64,000 bases of DNA from Desulfoscipio geothermicus (GCA_016841205.1 JAENZP010000008.1:1-64000), one strand, 5' to 3'. Numbered from the stretch's first letter, positions 50,453-59,098 are shown. The notes: generated by a model not told the origin, from the letters alone. Made by a program: numbers and translations.

Positions 50453-50768
50453 AGAGCGGGCGGAAAAGCTCATCAGCGACGGTGCGGAGTTACCCGGGCT
50501 GACTGGTAAGGAAAAGCCAAGCGGCAAGTGGTCAGAAGTGCAGCTCTTGGATGCAGCGGAGGCGGTGGAGTTTCTAGGGCATAAGTTTAGCCAGTGGACA
50601 TTATACGATCTGGTGCGCAAAAGGAAAATCCCTTCATGTAAAATCGCTGGACGGATATATTTTCGGCCCCATTCACTAATTAAGTGGCTAAATAATTTGG
50701 AAACTGAAAGTATGGTAAAACCTCAAGAAGTAGTTTCGGATACCGGAAAAATACGGAGACTAAAATAA
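50442..50768 (+). CDS. Excisionase/MerR-type HTH protein
   Basis: A 108-residue protein with a central winged-helix of the helix-turn-helix_17/excisionase type: LDAAEAVEFLGHKFSQWTLYDLVRKRKIPSCKIAGRIYF, here cited in parts, and ending RPHSLIKWLNN. Such proteins assist integrases in excision or act as small regulators. ATG 50442 follows GAGGAGGTGG and lies inside the end of the XRE gene, so translation is coupled. Its N-terminal extension (about 40 residues) is charged and has no known motif. Confidence 0.8.
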   Translation: MTDKERAEKLISDGAELPGLTGKEKPSGKWSEVQLLDAAEAVEFLGHKFSQWTLYDLVRKRKIPSCKIAGRIYFRPHSLIKWLNNLETESMVKPQEVVSDTGKIRRLK

Positions 50769-50805
50769 AAAACCCGGCGGCAGACCGGTGCAGGCGGTGG
50801 TTTTT

Positions 50806-51063
50806 ATGCTGAAAAAACTTTTTAAAAAAATTCTATTTCTGTTCAAACGCAAGCGCAAGCAGCAGTTTAAGGCTTTTGTTTTTAATCGCTGCAAGCAATT
50901 GCGCTACATAACCGAGCTGCCGGATTTTCCACATAGCGCAGATTATCGGGAATTGAAGCTTTTCGTCAATACGCACAAACTGCCGCCTGAAATTGGCAAT
51001 CGTTTAGAAGAACTACACGACGAATTTCATTTATTGGAAAAACCCACTAGCCGGTGGAGGTGA
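50806..51063 (+). CDS. Small basic hypothetical protein
   Basis: An 85-residue protein starting MLKKLFKKILFLFKRKRKQQF, very rich in Lys/Arg and aromatic residues at the N-terminus, with a helical C-terminal half (ELKLFVNTHKLPPEIGNRLEELHDEFH). I do not recognise a family. ATG 50806 follows GGCGGTGG; the open frame begins at GTG 50788. It stands 3 nt before the O-like gene in the replication operon. It could bind nucleic acid, but this is only suggested by its charge. Confidence 0.6.
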   Translation: MLKKLFKKILFLFKRKRKQQFKAFVFNRCKQLRYITELPDFPHSADYRELKLFVNTHKLPPEIGNRLEELHDEFHLLEKPTSRWR

Positions 51064-51066
51064 GAA

Positions 51067-51783
51067 ATGTGCATGTCCGAAAGTGCTTACACCAAAATTC
51101 CCAATAACCTACTTGAACAGTTAGCGACAGTTAAATTAAGTCCGACACAATACAGACTGCTTTTTGTAATCTGGCGCTACACTTACGGTTTCCACCGGGA
51201 CAAGCATGAATTATCGCTCACCTTCTTAGCGACAGCGACCGGATGTGATAAACGTCAAATACAAAGGGAATTAAAAGGGCTTGACGATATTGGACTTATT
51301 AAGCAAGAAATTACCGGTGGTAAAAGCGCTAGAACAATACATTCTATTGGTGAAATTACCATTGACAATTCTACCATTGGTGAAACTACCAATGGTGAAA
51401 ACATCGAGGGGGGGGTTGGTGAAACTACCAATAGTACTATTGGTGAAACTACCAACCAAGAAAGAAAGAAAGAAAAATATAAAGAAATATATTGTGCCGC
51501 TATAAATCATTTAAACAAAAAAGCGGGGACCAACTATAAGCCAACCACCAAGGCAACACAACAGCTGATTAATGCAAGATTGAACGACGGATTTACAGAA
51601 GTGGATTTTATCACGGTCATAGACAAAAAAGTGGCTGAATGGCGGGGTACTGATATGGCCAAGTATCTACGACCTGTAACACTTTTCGGAACTAAGTTTG
51701 AATCATATCTAAATCAATCAGTTAGTGGAACTAATAGTAATGGCGGTAATAGCCACCCAGAAGGCTTTGAGGTGATCCGATGA
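51067..51783 (+). CDS. Phage replication initiator, lambda-O-like
   Basis: A 238-residue protein. The N-terminal winged helix (about 1-90; YTKIPNNLLEQLATVKLSPTQYRLL..., RYTYGFHRDKHELSLTFLA) is that of phage replication protein O. A repetitive linker rich in GETTN follows (about 93-140), then the phage C-terminal domain (about 145-225; KAGTNYKPTTKATQQLINARLNDGF). The linker DNA holds four iterons, as in lambda where ori lies inside gene O. RBS GGTGGAGGTGAG before ATG 51067. The stop overlaps the primase-helicase start (ATGA), so initiator and helicase are coupled. Confidence 0.88.
   Translation: MCMSESAYTKIPNNLLEQLATVKLSPTQYRLLFVIWRYTYGFHRDKHELSLTFLATATGCDKRQIQRELKGLDDIGLIKQEITGGKSARTIHSIGEITIDNSTIGETTNGENIEGGVGETTNSTIGETTNQERKKEKYKEIYCAAINHLNKKAGTNYKPTTKATQQLINARLNDGFTEVDFITVIDKKVAEWRGTDMAKYLRPVTLFGTKFESYLNQSVSGTNSNGGNSHPEGFEVIR
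51346..51456 (+). repeat. Four iterons inside the O-like gene: candidate replication origin
   Basis: Copies of ATTGGTGAAACTACCAAT at 51346-51363, 51376-51393, 51415-51432 and 51439-51456, each with its own dyad symmetry (TTGGT...ACCAA). Three match almost exactly; the first has ATT for ACT. Distances of 30, 39 and 24 nt are multiples of 3, so the coding frame is kept. Directly after the last copy comes an A-rich, one-strand-purine stretch (51457-51492), like an unwinding element. The layout equals that of lambda ori. Confidence 0.75.
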
Positions 51784-53525
51784 ACCCAACAGAGTTTGCT
51801 CAAAAACATTTGCAGCCATATAAAACAAATGGCAATGAAATAATCCCAACATATTGCCCATTCTGTCATGGTGGGAGTAGTAAAGACAAGTACACCTTTG
51901 CTATGAACAAAACTACCGGTACCTATAACTGTAAGCGGGGCTCCTGTGGTGTTAGCGGGTCATTTAAACAATTACTTCGGGAGTTTGGCGAACAACCCGA
52001 GACTGATGCTTATTACAGGCGGCCTAAGAAACATTATAAAGCCCCCACCACAAAGCCGGATGCCCCTAAAGAAAAGGTAGTGGCATACCTCAAAAAGCGC
52101 GGTTTTGGCCCTGCTACCTGGGAACGTCGGGGGGTTGGTGAATATAAGGGCGCAATAGCAATGCCGTATTTTGAGAATGGCAAACTGGTGTTAATGAAAT
52201 TCCGCCCCGCGCAAAAACCAGGCCCAAAGGAGAAAAAAGGCTGGCGTGAGGAAGGTGGAAAGGCTGTTTTCTGGGGCATGGATCTTTGCAAGCCGGACAA
52301 GCCTCTGGTGATCGTAGAAGGCGAAATGGATGCCCTTGCACTGGACGAGGCCGGCATTGAAAATGTGGTGAGCGTCCCCAATGGTGCTGAGGACTTGACT
52401 TGTGTGGAAAACTGCTGGAAATGGCTGGATAGATTTAAGCATGTAATTCTCTGGGTTGACAATGATGAACCGGGCCAGAAATTAGAGCGTAACCTAATCC
52501 AACGCCTTGGAACCTGGCGGTGTAATGTAGTGCGTCACAGGCGCAAAGATGCGAACGAAGTATTACTATATGACGGTAAACAGGCGGTAATTGATGCCGT
52601 GGCCGGTGCGGTGGTGGTGCCAATGGAGGGGTTGATCTCGCTTGCTGAGGTACCAATGTTGGATTATCGGGACGTTGTGAGGGTGCGTTCTGGTATTCGC
52701 GGCATGGACAAGGTGATCGGTGGATTTATGATGGGTGAATTATCCGTTTGGACGGGCATTAACAGCAGCGGCAAAAGTACACTACTGGGGCAACTGCTCC
52801 TGGAAGCTATTGACCAAGGTTTTGGAGTGTGTGCATATAGCGGTGAACTTCCCGCCAGGGTATTCAGGTATTGGATTGATTTGCAGGCTGCAGGCCCACA
52901 ATACTTGGAAATGAGACATGATGTAATACGCGGGTGTGACGTTCCCCATGTTAATCCGGACGTGGCACAGAAAATCCGTTCATGGTACAGGGATAATTTC
53001 TATTTGTATGACAGCTTTGGAGCGGCTAAGGACAGTAAGATTATCGAAGTGTTTGAATACGCCTCAATGCGTTACGGATGTAAGGTGTTTATGGTGGATA
53101 ACCTGATGACAACGGTGTTCAGCGATTCAGATCGCGATTTCTACCGGCAGCAAAGCAGCTTCATTGGGCAACTAAAGGACTTTGCCCACCGGCAGGACGT
53201 TCATGTTCATGTAGTGGCACATCCACGAAAAGCACAAGGCCGGTTAACTAAAATGGACGTTTCAGGGAGCGGTGATATTACTAACCGGGCAGATAATGTG
53301 TTTTCGGTCCATAGGTGCAGCAAGGAAGAGGAAAGAGAGAATAGCTGTAACACAATGGTTGATATATTTAAGAACCGGTTTAGCGGTCAGCAGGACGTAT
53401 CAGTTCAGTTAATCTTTAATGACAGTTGTAAGCGGTTCTGTATGGCGGGGGACCCGGCTGGTATAAATAAAAAATACGGTTGGATGGAGATTATAGGGGG
53501 TGATTACAGTCTTGATGATTTCTGA
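51780..53525 (+). CDS. Primase-helicase (T7 gp4/Twinkle type)
   Basis: A 581-residue bifunctional replication enzyme. In order: a zinc motif (CPFC near 23-26 and CKRGSCG near 50-57), a TOPRIM primase domain (about 165-265; VIVEGEMDALALDEAG and LWVDNDEPG), and a RecA-like hexameric helicase (about 305-555) with Walker A GINSSGKST, Walker B KVFMVDNL, then VVAHPRKAQG and SGSGDITNRADNV. It would unwind and prime at the element's own origin, loaded by the O-like protein. It makes element replication largely independent of host DnaB/DnaG. Confidence 0.93.
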   Translation: MNPTEFAQKHLQPYKTNGNEIIPTYCPFCHGGSSKDKYTFAMNKTTGTYNCKRGSCGVSGSFKQLLREFGEQPETDAYYRRPKKHYKAPTTKPDAPKEKVVAYLKKRGFGPATWERRGVGEYKGAIAMPYFENGKLVLMKFRPAQKPGPKEKKGWREEGGKAVFWGMDLCKPDKPLVIVEGEMDALALDEAGIENVVSVPNGAEDLTCVENCWKWLDRFKHVILWVDNDEPGQKLERNLIQRLGTWRCNVVRHRRKDANEVLLYDGKQAVIDAVAGAVVVPMEGLISLAEVPMLDYRDVVRVRSGIRGMDKVIGGFMMGELSVWTGINSSGKSTLLGQLLLEAIDQGFGVCAYSGELPARVFRYWIDLQAAGPQYLEMRHDVIRGCDVPHVNPDVAQKIRSWYRDNFYLYDSFGAAKDSKIIEVFEYASMRYGCKVFMVDNLMTTVFSDSDRDFYRQQSSFIGQLKDFAHRQDVHVHVVAHPRKAQGRLTKMDVSGSGDITNRADNVFSVHRCSKEEERENSCNTMVDIFKNRFSGQQDVSVQLIFNDSCKRFCMAGDPAGINKKYGWMEIIGGDYSLDDF

Positions 53526-54045
53526 ACTGATTGAAAAACTTGTTAATATGGGAATCAAGTTTTACATAGGTGAATCCGGGGAGATACGGATAAACTTACC
53601 TGATCCGATGCCTACGGGTGCCCACTCCCTATTGGCTGAGTTGAAAAGCCAAAAGGCCGAAGTGATTGAATACCTACAGTGGGACGAACCCCGAATCCTA
53701 GCACTATTACGGGAAGCCCTGGGACGGATTAAACAGCACTACCATGCCGGTACCCTCCCCTGGGCGGTAAAGCATAGTCTGGAGCGTTACCGGGCGGTGA
53801 AGGAAGCCGAGGTGGATGTCGTTACATCATATCAGGCACAAGACATGGTTGGCTTTCACAAGGCCGTGACTGAATACGAAAGGGTGTTTAATATGCTGAT
53901 AAATGTGTACAGTGGCCAGTTGGTGATTGGTAAAGATGAAGTAATTGCTACTTTTGAATGTAGCCGGGTATGGGATCTGCCACTTGATAAAGCAGTAAAT
54001 ATTGAAACGGCGTTTACCGTGGAGGAGATACGGTGGAATACATAA
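53515..54045 (+). CDS. Element protein with an N-terminal TubC-like docking domain
   Basis: A 176-residue protein. The N-terminal 50 residues (ISELIEKLVNMGIKFYIGE, then LLAELKSQKAEVIEYL) resemble the TubC N-terminal docking fold, known mostly from NRPS/PKS systems but also seen in phage and ICE proteins near replication genes. The rest is helical with no known motif. ATG 53515 lies inside the end of the helicase gene; GTG 53500 is the other option. It may link the helicase to a partner; that is inference from position. Confidence 0.7.
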   Translation: MISELIEKLVNMGIKFYIGESGEIRINLPDPMPTGAHSLLAELKSQKAEVIEYLQWDEPRILALLREALGRIKQHYHAGTLPWAVKHSLERYRAVKEAEVDVVTSYQAQDMVGFHKAVTEYERVFNMLINVYSGQLVIGKDEVIATFECSRVWDLPLDKAVNIETAFTVEEIRWNT

Positions 54046-54200
54046 GAATACAACTACCCCGTTGTCTGCTGGTACTTACCGCCCAGGAGTTGCAGAAACT
54101 GCTTGCCCGTGATCCTGTGTTATGGGCCGAGGCAATAAGGCGAGGCAAGGGTGTTAAGCGATATGAGCAGATGAAGGCTAGGGAAACTAAATTGCGGTAA
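54033..54200 (+). CDS. Small phage-type protein (55 aa)
   Basis: Starts at GTG 54033, 6 nt after GGAGGA, overlaps the previous gene end by 13 nt and ends at TAA 54198-54200. The product (MEYIRIQLPRCLLVLTAQEL, then LLARDPVLWAEAIRRGKGVKRYEQ) is helical. Small proteins with the pattern LLxxDPxLWxxAIRRGKxxKR are common in Firmicute prophages next to replication genes, but their job is unknown to me. Confidence 0.7.
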   Translation: MEYIRIQLPRCLLVLTAQELQKLLARDPVLWAEAIRRGKGVKRYEQMKARETKLR

Positions 54201-54305
54201 TTCATTTCTTATGTAGGGGAAGGGGTATCCAAATACTTCCAAGCGACATTTGCAAAACCGGTGGAGTAAATAGATTTTTTTCCGTACGAGTCTGGGGGGT
54301 TTATT

Positions 54306-54470
54306 ATGATCGGAAAAGGACCCGCACTAAAACCAGCATATTTGCGACATATGGAGAACATGAAGAAAAGGCAGCGACCGCTAAAAAGGTGTGTGGTACG
54401 GATTGCGCAATTAGCGTCGCATTACATGGCAATGAAAGCCAGAGAAGCTAAACAGAACAAGAAGCTATAA
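54306..54470 (+). CDS. Small basic phage-type protein (54 aa)
   Basis: Starts at ATG 54306 behind GGGGGG and ends at TAA 54468-54470. The product begins MIGKGPALKPAYLRHMENMKKR and is very basic with a helical middle. No family is recognised. A 282-nt gap (54471-54752) follows with short palindromes (for example GGTATATATACC near 54632) and no gene I can support; it may hold the promoter of the terminase segment. Confidence 0.55.
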   Translation: MIGKGPALKPAYLRHMENMKKRQRPLKRCVVRIAQLASHYMAMKAREAKQNKKL

Positions 54471-54752
54471 ATTTAGAGGCTGCCATTGGCTGCCGGTATG
54501 CCAGGGGATGTTTTAGAAATAGAACATGTACGGGTTAGACATGGTAGTCCTCTAATCTGATTAAGCGGAGGTAACTGATCCCATAGGTAGGACTAAGGGC
54601 TATTGTATATGTGTTGTGTAAATAGTTAATTGGTATATATACCCAGGGGGTATTGCAATCTCCACGAAGTACCGCTCCAAGACCTTCTGGTTAGCATAGC
54701 AAAAACGAAACCGTACCCCGTTTAAATAAAAATTCCATGAGGTGGTGATATC

Positions 54753-55073
54753 TTGAAGAGGTCAAAAGCACCGGCACACCTTAAAGCAAATACCAAGAAA
54801 TGGTATGTATCCGTACTGGAAGAGTACGAGCTGGAACCCCATCACATTAAAATTTTAACATTGGCTGCAGAAGCATGGGACCGCTGCCAAGAGGCCCGGG
54901 AAACCATAGAGCAGGTCGGCGCTTACTATGAGGATCGCTTCGGATGCCCTAAAGCTCACCCGGCGGTGGCCGTTGAGAGGGATTCACGCATAGCATTTGC
55001 CCGGTTAATCCGCGAACTAGCTCTGGACATTGAGCCGCCAAGGGCACCAGGCAGGCCCCCGGGCCTATATTAA
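54753..55073 (+). CDS. P27-family phage terminase small subunit
   Basis: A 106-residue protein with the P27/TerS pattern: SKAPAHLKANTKKWYVSVLEEYELEPHH, here in parts, then AAEAWDRCQEARETI and HPAVAVERDSRIAFARLIRELALD, ending in RPPGLY. TerS recognises the packaging site and recruits the large subunit. Start TTG 54753 behind GAGGTGGTGAT. The large subunit, which normally follows directly, is absent; two small genes and then a gap follow instead. That pattern is known from phage satellites, which use a helper's large subunit. Confidence 0.85.
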   Translation: MKRSKAPAHLKANTKKWYVSVLEEYELEPHHIKILTLAAEAWDRCQEARETIEQVGAYYEDRFGCPKAHPAVAVERDSRIAFARLIRELALDIEPPRAPGRPPGLY

Positions 55074-55085
55074 GGAGTGATTGAA

Positions 55086-55382
55086 ATGCCACGAAAACGT
55101 ATAAAGGCCAAGGCGAAGAAACCGTCAGAAGCATTTAACCCCAGGCATCTAAACGAAACACAGGAATTTTTCCTGTTAACCGGATGTGTATTCAAGCATC
55201 TAAATGATGGCCCCCTTGGTTTCGGCCCTGATCCCGACCATGTCCATGGGGTTGATAATTTTTCAGCCGATGATATGCGCAAATTCAAGCAGTTGTGGGA
55301 ATATCACAGTGATAGAATTTTATCCAAACGTAGGCCAAGTGAAACATTTGCCTGGCGCATATTTGAAGGTAAAGAGGTTTAA
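55086..55382 (+). CDS. Hypothetical phage protein
   Basis: A 98-residue protein (MPRKRIKAKAKKPSEAF) with a basic N-terminus and FKQLWEYHSDRILSKRRPSETFAWRIFE at the C-terminus, cited in parts. The HSDRIL segment resembles the EHRDKIL segment of the next gene, so the two may share a fold. Such proteins often flank terminase genes in Firmicute phages. ATG 55086 behind AAGGAGTGAT. Function unknown. Confidence 0.65.
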   Translation: MPRKRIKAKAKKPSEAFNPRHLNETQEFFLLTGCVFKHLNDGPLGFGPDPDHVHGVDNFSADDMRKFKQLWEYHSDRILSKRRPSETFAWRIFEGKEV

Positions 55383-55385
55383 AGG

Positions 55386-56006
55386 ATGCCTAGGAAACGA
55401 GCAAAAAGCAAACAACACGGCGAGAAGTTGACTAATAGTCAATTTTGGGATTTGGTTTTATCAAAAAGCCTTTCTATTAATGAGAAGAGGTCACCTTTTA
55501 AAAGTGCTCTTACCAGGCGGGCGGCGTGGTACGAACACCGGGACAAAATTCTCAATGGATGGTTAGAGAGTCACCCCGGAACCAGGCCCGGTGCATGGTG
55601 GAGTTATGAAGCCAAAGAACAGCCGGCAGAAAAAGAAGAGCAATGGGAAGTCCTGCACCGTCTTGGAGTTATGGATGATACAGAGAAAGCAACTGTCCTG
55701 GCTATGTGGGCTAAAATGCTACACCTTAAGGAAGGGTTTAACCGAGGAGCATATGAGCACACCAAGCGCGGTATTGGTCCTTTCCACGGCAATCCAACCT
55801 GGGAAGAAATATGCTCCACCTATGACCGGCAGACTGCACTGCTGGGACCGTTGGCTACTACAGAATGGCATGGTATTAGAGATAATATCCTTACTGAATG
55901 GGAAGAACGGGGGTGCGGTGGTTGTGATTATTCACTAACTGGCGGATATTGCAAGCAGGTAGCCTGTAAACATTGGAGGACTGATAATGGCAGCGGTTTT
56001 AGTTAG
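55386..56006 (+). CDS. Hypothetical phage protein with a Cys-rich C-terminus
   Basis: A 206-residue protein. The middle has WYEHRDKILNGWLESHPGTRPGAWW, a pattern I know from phage genes near terminases (W..HRD.IL..W...HPGTRP..WW), and the end has GCGGCDYSLTGGYCKQVACKHW, a possible zinc site (four Cys). The N-terminus MPRKRAKSKQ resembles the preceding gene. ATG 55386 with AAAGG in front, 3 nt after the previous stop. It may act in genome packaging; there is no direct evidence. Confidence 0.65.
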   Translation: MPRKRAKSKQHGEKLTNSQFWDLVLSKSLSINEKRSPFKSALTRRAAWYEHRDKILNGWLESHPGTRPGAWWSYEAKEQPAEKEEQWEVLHRLGVMDDTEKATVLAMWAKMLHLKEGFNRGAYEHTKRGIGPFHGNPTWEEICSTYDRQTALLGPLATTEWHGIRDNILTEWEERGCGGCDYSLTGGYCKQVACKHWRTDNGSGFS

Positions 56007-56216
56007 TTATATTCAAAGGTTTTTAGGTAATAGTATGGACACTAAAACACCTGCGGTCCCGGTGGGGTTGGTATTCCTAGAACTGGACACCCTCTTGTGT
56101 CAATATCCTGCCCGGGCCCCGTAAACAGGGGCACTGCCCGGGTAATTGAAAACAGCCCAATACTTATTCCCTGGGGGGGGCCTTGTGGGTGCCCTGGAGC
56201 AACTTAAAATAAAGGG
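56007..56216. other. Gap where phage structural genes would be expected
   Basis: Only 210 nt separate the terminase-linked genes from the tape measure gene. It holds a nested GC hairpin (CCCGGGCCCC 56111-56120, loop, GGGGC and CCCGGG to 56142) and a run of eight G near 56173. In tailed phages this interval would hold the large terminase, portal, head and tail-tube genes. The hairpin lacks a U-tract. Confidence 0.5.
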
Positions 56217-58634
56217 GTGATTACCATCGCGTTGGGCGAGCTTGTGATAAAAGTTGGCGCCGATGTGCGAAACTTTGTCGATGGACTGAACAACACAGCC
56301 AAACAGCTAGAAAAATTTGGTAAAAATATGACCAAAATAGGTGAAAAGCTGTCCCTTGGCCTAACCGCTCCCATAATAGGCGGAATGGCGCTGGTTACAG
56401 GAGGTACACAGGAATTAAGGAATGAGCTGTCAAAACTGGAGACAAACGCTAAAATGGCCGGGGCAAACATAGAACAAATTAATGGTTTATACAAGAATAT
56501 GGTCGCCTTAACCGGTGAGGCTGACTCCAGCACAGAAGGACTATCCAACCTTTTGGCTACCGGCTTTAAGGGCGACAATCTTAATAAACTTGTGGAAAGT
56601 CTATCTGGAGCCGCGATTAAATTTAAGGATACGTTAAAATTTGAGGGCCTCTCTGACGGCCTCCAGGAAACACTTGCCACCGGTGCAGCCGTTGGACCGT
56701 TTGCAGAACTCCTGGAACGTTCCGGTGTCGCGCTTGATGGCTTCAACCAGGGCTTGCAGGCGGCAATTCAAAACGGTACAACCGAACAGTATATCCTAGA
56801 TACTCTTGCAAAATCAGGCCTAAACGACGTATATAATGCCTATACCAAAGACAATCAAGCACTCTTAGATTACCAAAAGGCCCAGCTTGATTTACAAATG
56901 TCTATGGTAAAAATAGGTAATGTGGTTTTACCAATTATGACGCAGATAACCGAAAAGGTTGGGGCATTGGTGGGCAGTTTTGATAAATTATCACCTACCA
57001 CACAAAAGGTTATAGTTGGCCTTGCCGGATTTGTCGCTGCGGCTGGCCCGTCGCTAATCGCCATTGGTGCAATGGCTTCCAGCTTTAGTGCTGTATCAGG
57101 TATTGTAACCAAGCTGGCACCTCAGATTGCCAGGCTTGTACTTGGTATGGGGCCCGTTGGCATTGCCATAGCCGCTATTGTGGCGGCAGGAGTGCTGCTA
57201 TATAAGAATTGGGACGTAATCAAGGCAAAGGCTCAAGAATTGTGGGACAAAATAAAAGAAAATCCCTTATTAGCGCTTGCAGCGGGACCGATTGGTGCGG
57301 TTATCGCTGCTGGAGTTGCGCTTTATCAAAACTGGGACAAGGTTAGTGCTGGGGCTAAACGGCTATGGGGCGCAATATCTGACGCATGGGAGAATATCAA
57401 GGCTAAGGTTTTATCTATCTCCAAGAGTGCTGTTCAATGGGGCAAAGATATTGTCGAAGGTATCATTAACGGTATAAAAGCAAAATTTGAAGCGGTAAAG
57501 AATGTTGTTGGTGATCTTGCTGAAAGCATAATAAGTACATTTAAATCTGTTTTAGTTATGCGCTCTCCATCTCACGTTATGATGGAGTTGGGCAAAAACA
57601 TTGCGGAAGGCTTATCTTTGGGCATGAAAAACGCCGAAGCATCCGTCAGGGAATCTGCTCTGGGGTTAGTTGATGGCATGATGCAGAGTGTCCAGCAGGT
57701 TACCGAGCAGTACAACAGCCAGGTTGCACAGGCAATGGAAAGCTTTAAGCAGCAGGAAGAACAGCTAACACAGCAATACCAGCAGCAGTTGGATACTCGC
57801 ACGGAATCGCTTTATAACTGGATCGGCATTTTTGATGCGGTACCGGAAAAGATGAAGGTTACCGGCTCTGAGTTGCTGAAAAACCTAAGAGATCAAGTCA
57901 GTGAGTTTACTACTTGGCAAACAAACATTGCAAGTCTGTCAAAGAAGGCTGTTGACGAGGGACTTATTAAAGAATTACAGGATATGGGTCCCAAGGCATT
58001 GCCTCAAATACAAGCATTAAACAGAATGTCAAGCACTCAGCTCGAGGAATATGTTCGACTGTGGCAGGAAAAGCACAACCTTGCAAAAACCCAGTCAACT
58101 ACTGAATTGGAAGGATTGCGAACGGAAACATGGACAAAAATTGATGAATTACGAACAGGCACCAATAAGCAACTGGCGCAGATGACAATCGAGTTTGTTG
58201 CTAAGATACAGGAGATCAAAAAAAGCACCCTGGGTCAACTAAATGAAATGGTAGCCAAAGGGGTAAGCATTGGAACGGATCTAATAAATAACATCATCAA
58301 AGGCATTAAAGACAAAAAGAATGACCTTGAGGACCAATTAGATGAAATAAACCGAATGATTAACATAATAGGCATTAGCACTCCGACCGTTAGTAGCAGC
58401 AGCATAAGCGTTCCAGCAATGGCAGCCGGCGGCATTGTTACCAGGCCGACCCTAGCATTGGTTGGTGAGGCTGGTCCGGAGGCGGTTGTTCCGCTTAGCA
58501 GAAGCGTGGGTAAATATGGTGGTGCTGGCGTGAATAATTTCTATATCAATGTTACCGGCGCAAACGCTCGGGACATTTGGGAAGAACTGCAGCCACAGCT
58601 TGAACGGTCGCTGGCCAGGGCAGGTGTTGCGTAA
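56217..58634 (+). CDS. Phage tail tape measure protein
   Basis: An 805-residue protein with the usual tape measure layout: N-terminal LGELVIKVGADVRNFVDGLN and an amphipathic helix, a hydrophobic core with several Gly/Ala-rich segments (about 265-380; GLAGFVAAAGPSLIAIGA, IAAIVAAGVLLYKNWD), LVMRSPSHVMMELGKNIAEGLSLGM, a long coiled coil (about 490-700, Gln/Glu-rich) and the C-terminal VGEAGPEAVVPL motif. It sets tail length in siphophages. It is alone here, without tube, chaperone or baseplate genes. Start GTG 56217 (AAAGG upstream) or TTG 56232. Confidence 0.9.
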   Translation: MITIALGELVIKVGADVRNFVDGLNNTAKQLEKFGKNMTKIGEKLSLGLTAPIIGGMALVTGGTQELRNELSKLETNAKMAGANIEQINGLYKNMVALTGEADSSTEGLSNLLATGFKGDNLNKLVESLSGAAIKFKDTLKFEGLSDGLQETLATGAAVGPFAELLERSGVALDGFNQGLQAAIQNGTTEQYILDTLAKSGLNDVYNAYTKDNQALLDYQKAQLDLQMSMVKIGNVVLPIMTQITEKVGALVGSFDKLSPTTQKVIVGLAGFVAAAGPSLIAIGAMASSFSAVSGIVTKLAPQIARLVLGMGPVGIAIAAIVAAGVLLYKNWDVIKAKAQELWDKIKENPLLALAAGPIGAVIAAGVALYQNWDKVSAGAKRLWGAISDAWENIKAKVLSISKSAVQWGKDIVEGIINGIKAKFEAVKNVVGDLAESIISTFKSVLVMRSPSHVMMELGKNIAEGLSLGMKNAEASVRESALGLVDGMMQSVQQVTEQYNSQVAQAMESFKQQEEQLTQQYQQQLDTRTESLYNWIGIFDAVPEKMKVTGSELLKNLRDQVSEFTTWQTNIASLSKKAVDEGLIKELQDMGPKALPQIQALNRMSSTQLEEYVRLWQEKHNLAKTQSTTELEGLRTETWTKIDELRTGTNKQLAQMTIEFVAKIQEIKKSTLGQLNEMVAKGVSIGTDLINNIIKGIKDKKNDLEDQLDEINRMINIIGISTPTVSSSSISVPAMAAGGIVTRPTLALVGEAGPEAVVPLSRSVGKYGGAGVNNFYINVTGANARDIWEELQPQLERSLARAGVA

Positions 58635-58978
58635 TGCTTGATGATTATACCAAAGCCAATCAAGTAATGGCCGAAATGAACGAGGCAATGATTCCGCTAG
58701 GCAAGGCCTTTCAAGATAAAGACATGACAGTACTCCATCAAACTATTAGTGCCTATGTCATAACAGTAGAAAACTGCAGGAATCGATTTATTAAACTTTC
58801 TCCAACGGCAATTCCTTACTTTGAGGACTATAAAAGCATTATGAACTGTCATGTGAAAATAGCCAGGTTATTGGTGAAATTCAATAAAAGGCAGGACATT
58901 AAAACATTGAAAAGACTACAGCAAGAAATTGAAAAAGTTAACCTGCTGCAAAATAAGTTATTGGCGGCATTATCATAG
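58634..58978 (+). CDS. Small helical hypothetical protein
   Basis: A 114-residue protein (MLDDYTKANQVMAEMNEAM...), all-helical by appearance, with a C-terminal coiled coil (LKRLQQEIEKVNLLQNKLL). Its ATG shares one base with the tape measure stop, so translation is coupled. I do not recognise a family. Coupling suggests a partner or chaperone of the tape measure protein. A 120-nt gap follows. Confidence 0.65.
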   Translation: MLDDYTKANQVMAEMNEAMIPLGKAFQDKDMTVLHQTISAYVITVENCRNRFIKLSPTAIPYFEDYKSIMNCHVKIARLLVKFNKRQDIKTLKRLQQEIEKVNLLQNKLLAALS

Positions 58979-59098
58979 GGAGTCGCTAGATCTCATGGAA
59001 CTACATGCCCCTTCGGTGTGGTACGAGGTCTTATTGCCGGGGCTAACTAACAGAAGGAAAACATTGCCAAAGTAGCGAAATACTTAGATGGTGATGTT

